Source: Sphingomonas sp. (GTDB taxonomy: Bacteria; Pseudomonadota; Alphaproteobacteria; Sphingomonadales; Sphingomonadaceae). Taken from it: a DNA stretch of 64,000 nucleotides. The translations under genes were made by a program, and so were the position numbers. Below are positions 28,212 through 36,164 of the stretch, one piece after another. Below the pieces are notes generated by a model. The model searched no databases. It saw only the letters and a list, made by a program, of their open reading frames with translations, and was not told the DNA's origin. The DNA is taken from positions 1 to 64,000 of the forward strand of contig JAFIGU010000097.1 of assembly GCA_017849555.1 (NCBI GenBank), read 5' to 3'. How positions within the stretch are numbered: the stretch's first letter is position 1; each line of letters opens with the position of its first letter.

Positions 28212-29402
28212 ATGCAACCCGCGAGCCGAAGCGTGACGACCGAACCGACCGATGCCGCCGCGCGCAACCGGCAGCTCGTGCTGCTCGAGGCGCTGCGGGA
28301 TTCCGACGAAGCTGCCGACCTCACCGCGCGTCGGCGCGATCACATCCTGCTGGGCGTGTTCCTCGCGATCATGATCGGCACAATGCTGTATAATTTCGTG
28401 ATCGCCACCCCGCGGTTCAGCTCCGAATTCAGCTATGTCGTCCGTTCGATCGACAGCTCGCGCGAGCGTTTCAGTATCCTCAACATGGCGGCAACGGGCG
28501 GCGGCACCGACAATAGCGAGGCGATCGTATCGTTCGTCGGCTCGCGCGACATGCTGGCCCTGCTCGATCATGATGGGCTCGTGACGCGCATGTTCGGTGC
28601 GAGCGGCCTCGATCCCTTTTCCGCTTTCCCCTCGCTCGTCTCCGGGAACAGCAAGGAGGATCTGTACCGCCATCTGCAGCATTATATCCATGCCAAGTTC
28701 GATCCATCGACCAATATCACCCACGTCGAGGTGGAGGCATTCTCCCCCGATCAGGCGCAGGCAATCGCGTTCCGCGTGATGCAGGCGTCCGAGCGGATGG
28801 TGAACGCGCTCAACGACCGGGCCCGGGCCAACATCATCGAGTCCGCGCAGCAGGAAGTCGACACCGCCACGCGTTCGCTGGAAACCACGCTGGACAAGCT
28901 AAACCGTACCCGTAACGATCTGCGCGTCCTGGAACCGAAACTCGAAGCGACCGCCGCGATCAAGAATAGCTCCGGGGTCGCCAGCGAGTTGGCGCGGAGC
29001 AATGTCGAGCTGGCACAGATGCTGCGCGTTGCGCCGAACAGCCCCGCGATCGGTCAGCTCAGGGCGCGCCGCACCGCACTGGAGGCGGAATTGTCCCGCC
29101 AGGTTGCCGCTACGGCGGGTGCCCCCAACTCGCTGGCAAGCCGGATTCGACCATATGAAGAGCTGAACGCGCAGCGCGATATCGCCGAGAAGCGCCTGCT
29201 CGCAGCGAGCATGGTGCTCGCCGGCGCCCGCGCGAACGCCAATCGCGCGCAATTGTACGTCGAACGCATTTCGCAACCGAACCGCCCTGACGAACCGCGT
29301 TATCCGCGCGCCTGGATCAACCTGTTGATCGTTATGGCGCTTACCATTGCGGTATTGTGGATCGTCCGTTCGCTTTCCGAATTGTTTCTTGCTCATGACT
29401 AA
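28212..29402 (+). CDS. Capsule export inner-membrane adaptor (PCP-3), copy 2
   Basis: A second PCP-3/KpsE-like protein of 396 residues. It has a 40-residue cytoplasmic tail, a membrane segment at about 43-62, a helical periplasmic domain with coiled-coil character (about 195-340), and a C-terminal membrane segment preceded by the PCP motif ISQPNRPDEPRYPRAW. The N-terminal opening SSEFSYVVRSIDSS parallels the SEARFIVRSANKP of the first copy, but overall similarity is low, so this is not a recent duplication. The ATG at 28212 is chosen over a GTG 20 bases on. Its stop lies eight bases inside the ATPase gene. Confidence 0.85.
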   Translation: MQPASRSVTTEPTDAAARNRQLVLLEALRDSDEAADLTARRRDHILLGVFLAIMIGTMLYNFVIATPRFSSEFSYVVRSIDSSRERFSILNMAATGGGTDNSEAIVSFVGSRDMLALLDHDGLVTRMFGASGLDPFSAFPSLVSGNSKEDLYRHLQHYIHAKFDPSTNITHVEVEAFSPDQAQAIAFRVMQASERMVNALNDRARANIIESAQQEVDTATRSLETTLDKLNRTRNDLRVLEPKLEATAAIKNSSGVASELARSNVELAQMLRVAPNSPAIGQLRARRTALEAELSRQVAATAGAPNSLASRIRPYEELNAQRDIAEKRLLAASMVLAGARANANRAQLYVERISQPNRPDEPRYPRAWINLLIVMALTIAVLWIVRSLSELFLAHD

Positions 29403-30111
29403 CCTGCCCGAGCTCCTCACCCCGCCGCGCGAAGAACGCGCTGGGCATGTTCAGCCCGGCGGGGCGATCGTGGCGGATCGGATCAGCAAGATCTACGAGA
29501 CGCCAACCGGGCCGAAGCGGGTCCTCACCGACATCAATTTCACGATCGCGCGCGGCCAGAAACTCGCGGTGCTCGGTCGCAACGGCGCGGGAAAATCGAC
29601 GCTGGTCAAGATCATCGGGGGCGTCGAGCGGCCGACCACCGGCGCGATCCGCCGCGGCATGTCGATGTCCTGGCCGCTCGCGTTCGGCGGCGGCTTCGAA
29701 GCGAGCATGACGGGGTTCGATAATATCCGCTTCATCGCGCGCATCTACAACCACCCGATCGAGGAAACGATCGCGCGGGTCGACGATTTCGCCGAGCTGG
29801 GCAGCAACCTCTTGTTACCGGTGAAATATTATTCCTCGGGCATGCGCGCCCGGCTGGCCTTCGCGCTGACTCTCGCGATCGATTTCGATTGTTTCCTGAT
29901 CGATGAGGTCATCGCGGTGGGCGATCAACGCTTCCATCAGAAGTGCCACGACGCGCTGTTCCGCGACCGGCGTGACGCGGCGATGATTCTCGTAAGCCAC
30001 GATACGGGCATCATACGGGAATATTGCAGCTCTGCGCTGATCCTCAAAAACGGCTACGGGCGCGAATTCGCGGATCTCGATCTCGCGATCAGCATCTATG
30101 CCACGCTCTAG
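29395..30111 (+). CDS. ABC transporter ATPase for polysaccharide export (KpsT-like)
   Basis: A 238-residue ATPase of the KpsT/Wzt-short class. Walker A is LGRNGAGKST (residues 60-69), the signature motif is YYSSGMRARLAFAL, Walker B is FDCFLIDEVIAVGD, and the switch histidine is in LVSHDTGII. It lacks the C-terminal carbohydrate-binding extension of Wzt proteins that recognise O-antigen chain ends, which fits a capsule-type KpsT. The start at 29395 overlaps the upstream adaptor gene by eight bases. It would energise export through the KpsM-like permease. Confidence 0.92.
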   Translation: MTNLPELLTPPREERAGHVQPGGAIVADRISKIYETPTGPKRVLTDINFTIARGQKLAVLGRNGAGKSTLVKIIGGVERPTTGAIRRGMSMSWPLAFGGGFEASMTGFDNIRFIARIYNHPIEETIARVDDFAELGSNLLLPVKYYSSGMRARLAFALTLAIDFDCFLIDEVIAVGDQRFHQKCHDALFRDRRDAAMILVSHDTGIIREYCSSALILKNGYGREFADLDLAISIYATL

Positions 30112-30178
30112 AGACCATAATATCACGGACGGGTGGGCCCGTGGCCTCGCATCCGCCGTTGAAGGAACCCTGAAGAAC

Positions 30179-31303
30179 ATGACGTGTCAGGCCTATCACC
30201 GCAAAATGCTGCTCACCGCCGCCTGCGCGGGTCTGGCGATGACAAGCGGTTGTTCCACGCTGCCGCAAGCCGGACCGGTCGGCAAGACCGTCACCCGCGC
30301 GGGAGATCGCGGCGCGTTCAACGTGATCGAGGTCGATGCCAATACCGCCCTGCCGACCCCGCCGGCTGCCCCCGATTACACGCCCCTGCCGCCCGGCTGG
30401 AAATCCGACGTTGAAGCGATCGCCCCGGGAGACGTGATCAGCGTCACCTATTACGAGGTGGGCGCGCGGCTTTTCTCGGGGGCGCCCTCGGCACCCGGCG
30501 CGAGCTTCGATCCCACCGCCAAGGAACAGAAAATCGGGCCGATCGAGGTCGACCAGGCCGGAACGATCCGGCTGCCTTATTCGGGCACCTTGCGCGCCGC
30601 AGGCCGCACCCCCGCGGAGCTTTCGCGCGACATCGAGGCCAGCCTGCGTGGCAAATCCGAAAATCCACAGGTCCTCGTTCGCATCGAAGGAGCCGCCGGC
30701 AGTTCGGTGATGATCGGCGGCGAAATCACCAGCCGCGGCCGCGTGCGCCTTACCGGCGCTCGTGAAAAATTACTCGATGTCATCACCCTGGCTGGCGGCG
30801 CGCGCGGCTCCAACGCGGACATCATGGTCCAGGTCAACCGCCAGGGCGCGATCAGCGAATGGCCGCTCGACGGAATGAGCTACGCCAATATCGGGGGTAT
30901 GCCGATGGAACCGGGCGACCGGGTCGAGCTGCGCCGCCTGCCCCAGAGCTATGCGGTGCTCGGCAGCGCGAACCGGGTCAATCGATACGATCTTCCGCTG
31001 CGGCGTTTTTCGCTGGTTGAAGCGCTGGCGCTGTCCGGCGGCCCGACCGAGAATGTCGCAGACCCGGCGGCGGTATTCGTTTTCCGGTTCGAGAAAACCG
31101 GCGAAGCGGGCGTTGAGCGTCCGACGGTCTATCATTTCAACATGCTGAAACCGACGTCCTATTTCCTCGGCCAGAAATTCTATATGACCGACAAGGACGT
31201 GATCTATGTCGCGGGGGCGGAAGCCAACCAGCCCAGCAAGCTGCTGCAGATCATCGGACAGGTCTTCAACCCGCTCGCAATTGCCTGGCAGGTGGTGAAG
31301 TGA
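30179..31303 (+). CDS. Outer-membrane polysaccharide export lipoprotein (OPX, Wza/KpsD family)
   Basis: A 374-residue exported protein. A short signal peptide ends at LAMTSGC, with Cys25 as the probable lipidation site, though the -3 residue is Thr rather than the usual Leu. The poly-export (PES) domain begins at IAPGDVISVTYYEVG (about residue 82), with VDQAGTIRLPYSGTLRAAGR later in it. Two SLBB-type modules follow: VMIGGEITSRGRVRL and AVLGSANRVNRYDLP. It probably forms the outer-membrane exit channel for the glycan with the two PCP-3 adaptors. A 67-base gap separates it from the ATPase gene. Confidence 0.9.
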   Translation: MTCQAYHRKMLLTAACAGLAMTSGCSTLPQAGPVGKTVTRAGDRGAFNVIEVDANTALPTPPAAPDYTPLPPGWKSDVEAIAPGDVISVTYYEVGARLFSGAPSAPGASFDPTAKEQKIGPIEVDQAGTIRLPYSGTLRAAGRTPAELSRDIEASLRGKSENPQVLVRIEGAAGSSVMIGGEITSRGRVRLTGAREKLLDVITLAGGARGSNADIMVQVNRQGAISEWPLDGMSYANIGGMPMEPGDRVELRRLPQSYAVLGSANRVNRYDLPLRRFSLVEALALSGGPTENVADPAAVFVFRFEKTGEAGVERPTVYHFNMLKPTSYFLGQKFYMTDKDVIYVAGAEANQPSKLLQIIGQVFNPLAIAWQVVK

Positions 31304-31424
31304 ACTGATCCGGGAATCGACATGACGCCCGCTACGTCGGCACTGTATCGGCCGGGGTTCCGCGGGAAACGGGAAACTGCCAGCCGTCGCGGGATCTTCA
31401 GGAAGAGCGTGTTGGAGTAGCGTT

Positions 31425-32501
31425 ATGATTTTCTCACCAAAGAATCTCCAAGCTCAACGCACGGACTCCTCCTCTTCGCGCGCTGTCCGTTCACTACGCA
31501 AGCAACTGCCCGAACTACTGAGCCTCGTCGATGCGGATGGGCGGCCGAACATCAACGCGCTGACCGAAATTTTGCGAGACTTCAATGCAATGAAGCTCAA
31601 CATGAAGTTTTTTGGTTATGAGCTGGCCAAGACATTGGCTGCCGCGTTGCCGCCCCTGCCTGCCGGCGGCCCGTTTACATTCGACATCGAATCCAAAGCG
31701 TCGACGCAGGCGGATCTCGAAGCGAACTGGACCCGCCATTGGTCCTCCGAACTCGGCGTAGCACATGTCCTGCATCGAAAGATCTGGGAACTGGCTTATG
31801 TTCTCCAGGTGATCTGGCAGACTGGAAACATGCAACCTGGCCGCCGCGGGCTGGGTTTTGGCTGCGGTGAGGAGCCGCTGCCGTCCTATCTTGCATCCAA
31901 AGGGTGCGCGGTCACCGCGACGGATTTGGCACCCTCAGACGAGCGGGCCGCGAACTGGGTTGCGTCGGAGGAACATGGCAATCCAGATCGGACTTACCGG
32001 CCTGAATTTCTCGATCGCGCCACTTTCGACGCGTTGGTCGATTTCCGCTACGTAGATATGACCGCCGTCCCCGACGATCTGCGGGACTATGATTTTTGCT
32101 GGTCGATTTGCGCGTTCGAACACCTGGGATCGATCGAAGCCGGCATCAATTTCATCGACAAGGCGGTCGACGTCCTCAAGCCCGGCGGCGTCTCCATTCA
32201 TACGACAGAATTCAATTTCATGAATGACGATGTGACGATCGATAACTGGCCAACCGTTCTGTTTCAGCGGCGACATTTCGAGGAAATGGCGCGGCGCCTG
32301 AAGGCAAAGGGTTGTGCTGTTGCGCCGCTAAATTATGATGTCGGCTCTAAGCCACTCGATAAATTTATCGATATAGCTCCTTATGCATATGATTGGACCT
32401 TCGACCAAGCCGACAAATGGCGCGATGGCGCCAATCACATCAAGCTGACGGCAGATGGTATTCCCGTCACCTGTTTTGGTATTATCGCAACTAAGCAATA
32501 G
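31425..32501 (+). CDS. Class I SAM-dependent methyltransferase (polysaccharide locus)
   Basis: A 358-residue protein. The SAM-binding motif I is RRGLGFGCGEEPLPSYLAS (about residues 141-158), followed by the acidic TATDLAPSD after strand 2, and WSICAFEHLGSIEAG after the FDFCW-like strand. About 100 residues precede the fold, more than in minimal enzymes. By eye its DNA is less GC-rich than the surrounding housekeeping genes, with codons such as TTA and ATA used. It probably O-methylates a sugar of the exported glycan, perhaps as a chain cap, but this is inferred only from location. GGAG lies upstream of the ATG. Confidence 0.8.
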   Translation: MIFSPKNLQAQRTDSSSSRAVRSLRKQLPELLSLVDADGRPNINALTEILRDFNAMKLNMKFFGYELAKTLAAALPPLPAGGPFTFDIESKASTQADLEANWTRHWSSELGVAHVLHRKIWELAYVLQVIWQTGNMQPGRRGLGFGCGEEPLPSYLASKGCAVTATDLAPSDERAANWVASEEHGNPDRTYRPEFLDRATFDALVDFRYVDMTAVPDDLRDYDFCWSICAFEHLGSIEAGINFIDKAVDVLKPGGVSIHTTEFNFMNDDVTIDNWPTVLFQRRHFEEMARRLKAKGCAVAPLNYDVGSKPLDKFIDIAPYAYDWTFDQADKWRDGANHIKLTADGIPVTCFGIIATKQ

Positions 32502-32534
32502 GATCGCCGCGTGCGCGGTGAGCGAGGAGTTCTA

Positions 32535-33728
32535 GTGGTGAATGAATATTACTATCTCGGCAATTCTACAGGTATGGCGAAGCTCCACGGAACGTCGTGC
32601 TTAATCTGCGTCGATACGCAATCACTGGAATCCTTGACATATATTCAAGGATATCCCGTCGAACCGCGCGAAATATCCGTAATGAAGCGCTTCCTATCGC
32701 CCGGCAGCGTCTTTCTCGATATCGGCGCAAATTTCGGATTGTACTCGCTAGTTGCGAGCGAAATCATCGGGAGCAAGGGCCAAGTATACGCATTCGAGGC
32801 CAATCCGCATACGTTTAAATACCTGCGGCGTTCGGCGATGGCCAACCGACTGATCTGGCTTCCCCATTATCATTGGGAAAACCTCGCGGTCGCGGACCGG
32901 GACGGGGAATTGGAATTCGCCTATGATCCCGAACTGCTCGGCGGAGGACATATTCGCAATCCGGGCGACACCAGCGACACGCAGACGATCGTAAAGGTCG
33001 CCGCGGTCGCGATCGACAATTTCCTGCCGCGCGATGTGACGCCGGATTTCGTGAAGGTGGACGTCGAAGGTCACGAACTCTCGGTGCTCAAAGGCATGGA
33101 GCAGACCATTCGGCGATCGCCGGGCATCCGCCTGCTGCTGGAATATTATACCAACACCAGTGAGATTACCCAATACGGGCGCGATGTCGTCTCGTTCGTC
33201 CGCGGGCTCGGCCTTAGCGTGTGCGTGGTCGAAGGCGATGGAACACTGACCATTGTGCCGGACGGGGAAATCCCGACGGGGAATGTCTATTTGCTGGCAA
33301 CCCGGACGCCCGAGAGCGATGCGAAGCAATCGCCGTCCGCAATGACGGTCAAGCCGAAGGAGCTACATTATCACACGGTGTTTGCGGAAAGCGACAACGC
33401 CCTTCTCCAACCTGACGGGACATTGCGATATCGCCGCGCCGATCATCCGAATGTCGCCGAACCGAGCCTGTTTTTCGGTCCCTATGTGAATTTGCCGGCG
33501 GGAAGCTACACGCTCAAGATCCACGGTAATGCGACCGGTTCGGCAGACCTGTCGATCACCACGGATTTCGGCCATGTCATAATTCTGTCCAAGATGGTTT
33601 CGCGATGGGATGAACCGATCAGCTTTACGCTACGCGAACCCGCTCAAGCCTTTGAGATCGTGCTCCGCAAGCGGCCTGATCTCGAAAGCCTGGATCTGGA
33701 TCGGATGGTCATCGAACGGGCCGGCTGA
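32535..33728 (+). CDS. FkbM-family methyltransferase with C-terminal beta-rich domain
   Basis: A 397-residue protein. Its first 240 residues are an FkbM methyltransferase: VFLDIGANFGLYSLVASE (SAM motif I, about residues 60-77), YAFEANPHTFKYL, and FVKVDVEGHELSVLKGME, the family signature. The last 87 residues (encoded by 33465-33725) form a separate domain opening SLFFGPYVNLPAGSYTLKIH, predicted to be all beta; a related sequence ends the convergent neighbour. GTG at 32535 is chosen because GAGGAG lies just upstream; a GTG at 32511 would add eight residues. It probably O-methylates a glycan sugar. Confidence 0.83.
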   Translation: MVNEYYYLGNSTGMAKLHGTSCLICVDTQSLESLTYIQGYPVEPREISVMKRFLSPGSVFLDIGANFGLYSLVASEIIGSKGQVYAFEANPHTFKYLRRSAMANRLIWLPHYHWENLAVADRDGELEFAYDPELLGGGHIRNPGDTSDTQTIVKVAAVAIDNFLPRDVTPDFVKVDVEGHELSVLKGMEQTIRRSPGIRLLLEYYTNTSEITQYGRDVVSFVRGLGLSVCVVEGDGTLTIVPDGEIPTGNVYLLATRTPESDAKQSPSAMTVKPKELHYHTVFAESDNALLQPDGTLRYRRADHPNVAEPSLFFGPYVNLPAGSYTLKIHGNATGSADLSITTDFGHVIILSKMVSRWDEPISFTLREPAQAFEIVLRKRPDLESLDLDRMVIERAG

Positions 33729-33736
33729 CGCCCGGG

Positions 33737-33762
33737 GGGCGAACCCAAATTGTGGTTCGCCC
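33737..33762. terminator. Hairpin between convergent genes, possible bidirectional terminator
   Basis: The nine-base stem GGGCGAACC / GGTTCGCCC with an eight-base AT-rich loop starts eight bases after the FkbM stop. No T run follows on either strand, so termination is likely but unproven. Confidence 0.55.
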
Positions 33763-33826
33763 GTCCCTGCCCTCGGACAATAGCCAGGCAGCGCAGGCGA
33801 GATCCTTCAATTTACATGAATTGGGG

Positions 33827-34861
33827 TCAACCGCGTCTCTCTAGCGCAAGCGAATGCAGCCGAAGTTCGCCATCGATCGCGCCGCGGCGCAGATGAGTGC
33901 GGAATTCGAAAGGGTAATAAGGATCTGAGATTCGAAAATGGAGCTCGATCGAAAACTTTCCGTCTACGCTAATCTCGAAATTCTCCTCTAATTTTATTTC
34001 CTCGTCGGCGGTCACATCGAACCCGATCGTATTGGTCGATCGGTTGGACGACGAGGTGAAGGTGAGGACGCCCTTCCAGTCGCCGCTCGGCAGATAAAGA
34101 TATGGTCCGATGGTCAGGCAACGCGCCGGGCCGAGAAGATTGAGCGGATCGGTAGCCGGCAAATAAGGGGGCGCCGCTTCGACCAGCAGGTCGACCGGCA
34201 TATGCCAGGGCGACGCCGCGCGTTCGGGATGGAAAGTGTAAAATCGATCGAGCTCGTCGAGAAGCCCGGCAGGCTCACCCGAAAATGATGGCGTTTCATG
34301 CGTGAAATGAGCGCCTAATACGGCGCCCAGCGGACGATCGAGCTGGCGTTCATCGATCATGCGCTGAGCCAGCATCTCGTCGACGTCGCACGCGCGCGCA
34401 ATTTGCCGAGCGAGGTCAGCCGCAGACTGAGCCTGATCGGCCGCGACAAGCTCTCCTCGCGGGATTTCGAGGAGCGCGCCCAACCCGATTTGTGCGCGCG
34501 CGATCGTTCGAACCGTGTCGAGCAGCTTAGCCTCGCGCGCCGCCATGAAATCCCGGCTGGCATCGGAAACGCGCTGGTCGATGATCAGGATAGGAAAATC
34601 CGATTGGCTGAGCGCCTCCACCACCGCAGCATCAGGAATTTCCGAGAGAAACATCGCAGGAAGGTCGATCGCAGCAATTTTTTCGAGCGTCGCCTCGCTC
34701 AGGTCGTTGAGCGCGATCACCTCGCATGCCCCGTGCTTCCGCGCCAACAGATCGCGGCAGAGTTCGGCGGCAAAATAGGTCACGGAACAGGGCAGACCGC
34801 CGATGAGGGCGAGATGGTTGCTTTTCGACGGAATCGGCGAAAGGGCCGTTACCGGTTCCAT
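33827..34861 (-). CDS. Protein of unknown function with the shared C-terminal beta-rich domain
   Basis: A 344-residue protein I do not recognise. The first part opens HLALIGGLPCSVTYFAAELC, looks alpha/beta, and includes FPILIIDQRVSDASRDFMAA; it lacks a clear P-loop or other catalytic motif. There is no signal peptide. The last 97 residues (encoded by 33830-34120) are predicted all-beta and open CLTIGPYLYLPSGDWKGVLT, ending HSLALERRG, in parallel with the end of the FkbM protein (MVIERAG). It lies 24 bases after the CDP-alcohol phosphotransferase gene and is probably co-transcribed with it. Confidence 0.7.
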   Translation of the reverse strand: MEPVTALSPIPSKSNHLALIGGLPCSVTYFAAELCRDLLARKHGACEVIALNDLSEATLEKIAAIDLPAMFLSEIPDAAVVEALSQSDFPILIIDQRVSDASRDFMAAREAKLLDTVRTIARAQIGLGALLEIPRGELVAADQAQSAADLARQIARACDVDEMLAQRMIDERQLDRPLGAVLGAHFTHETPSFSGEPAGLLDELDRFYTFHPERAASPWHMPVDLLVEAAPPYLPATDPLNLLGPARCLTIGPYLYLPSGDWKGVLTFTSSSNRSTNTIGFDVTADEEIKLEENFEISVDGKFSIELHFRISDPYYPFEFRTHLRRGAIDGELRLHSLALERRG

Positions 34862-34885
34862 AGCGCGCGAAATACCCGGCCCATC

Positions 34886-35983
34886 TTAACCGTCAAGAGT
34901 CTGCGATGAGACCGCCGACGGCACGCGCCGTTGCAGCAACGTTGCGACGACCACGATGAGCCAGCCCGTCACGATGACCGCGAAGATATAGGCAGCAGCG
35001 ACGGCATAGCCGAAGGCGATGATGACAAGTGCGAATAGCGCGTAGAAATCGCGCATCGTGAACCAGGTAAGCCAGATGATCACGCGGGAATGGCGCGTTG
35101 CCAACCGGTCTTTCACCGCATTGAACGTCACTGGCCCGCGATCGGACACCGCGGCGATGCCGAGCAAGGTCATCCCGCCGGCAAGCCCGAGCAGCGCGAC
35201 TGCGCCGACCAGAGCCGCCTGAGTCTCGCCAACCAGATAGAAATTGATGATCAGGCAGGCGAAGAAAGACAAGTTGGTGGTCGCGTCGACCAGACTGTCG
35301 AAGGTCGCGCCCATCGGGGTGGCACGAAAAGTGGCCCGTGCGATCTCGCCATCGACGCCATCGACGACCGACGCCATCTGGAACAACAGCCCACCCCATA
35401 ATTGGCCGTGATAGCCGGGGAAAAACAGCAATGTCGCCGCCATCGCGATGCTCACCGCCATGGTGCCGAAGGTCGCCTGATACGGTCGAACGGGGCCTAG
35501 GCTCAGCAACAGCCGCGTGATCGACTGCGAGATCGGACGATTGATCGTGCGCGAGACGATGCCGTCTCCGGACTTCCCGGTCGCCGCGATGACCGCCCGC
35601 GCCTGCGCACGAAGCAGCGCGTCGGCCGCGGCGACCGATAACAACGCGCGAGGCGCGGACTCGACGGAATATACTCCCGTGCCAGGGGCGACCGTGCCGG
35701 CCAGCGCGCCACGCAGGATCGCGGCCGGAACCAATGCCTCTCCCGTCACGACCAACGTACAGCCGGTCGGGAGATCGCGCGCAAAAGCGACCTTGAGGCC
35801 CGGCGCGAGGCGCTCGATCTCCTGGAGATCGAAGGCCGGCGGATTCCAGGACTCCGGAATGCAGACGGTACAGGAATCGACATGGGAAAGCGCAACTTCA
35901 CGCAATGCGCGCGCTACTGCCGGAATCGCGGCGACCCGCCGCGACGCCATCTCCGCCGATGCAAAAACAATCGCGACGCTCAT
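34886..35983 (-). CDS. CDP-alcohol phosphotransferase with degenerate N-terminal domain
   Basis: A 365-residue protein in two parts. Residues about 145-355 form the membrane CDP-alcohol phosphatidyltransferase fold with the complete signature: Asp208, Asp211-Gly212, Ala215-Arg216, Gly225, Asp229 and Asp233 (within DGVDGEIAR and GATFDSLVD). The preceding SRTINRPISQSITRLLL resembles the di-myo-inositol-phosphate-phosphate synthase branch. Residues 1-140 look like a shrunken nucleotidyltransferase-like domain without its usual motifs. It transfers a phospho-alcohol from a CDP donor to an alcohol, making a lipid or phosphodiester. At the edge of the polysaccharide island it might make the glycan's lipid anchor. 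Confidence 0.8.
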   Translation of the reverse strand: MSVAIVFASAEMASRRVAAIPAVARALREVALSHVDSCTVCIPESWNPPAFDLQEIERLAPGLKVAFARDLPTGCTLVVTGEALVPAAILRGALAGTVAPGTGVYSVESAPRALLSVAAADALLRAQARAVIAATGKSGDGIVSRTINRPISQSITRLLLSLGPVRPYQATFGTMAVSIAMAATLLFFPGYHGQLWGGLLFQMASVVDGVDGEIARATFRATPMGATFDSLVDATTNLSFFACLIINFYLVGETQAALVGAVALLGLAGGMTLLGIAAVSDRGPVTFNAVKDRLATRHSRVIIWLTWFTMRDFYALFALVIIAFGYAVAAAYIFAVIVTGWLIVVVATLLQRRVPSAVSSQTLDG

Positions 35984-36127
35984 GGCTGGCGATTACTTGA
36001 CGATCGAATGGTCCGGACAGGAATCAGCATCTGAAGCCTTAGAACAGCGCGCGCGCGATGAGGCAAATCACGATCGCCCGCCCCCTAGGCATTTCCCGAA
36101 ATGTTAGCAAATTTCCATTGCGATGAT

Positions 36128-36144
36128 CCGGCATGTCGTGCCGG
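36128..36144. other. Short hairpin downstream of priA
   Basis: The inverted repeat CCGGCA-TGTCG-TGCCGG lies 20 bases beyond the priA stop. It has no T run on the priA strand, so it is only a possible terminator. Confidence 0.35.
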
Positions 36145-36164
36145 GAGCAAGCCGCGTTGCCGCC

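Noticed and set aside
31321..31419. A 32-codon frame between the OPX gene and the methyltransferase gene
   Set aside because: It is short, basic and has only a weak CGGGA upstream. It is more likely leader sequence of the methyltransferase gene.
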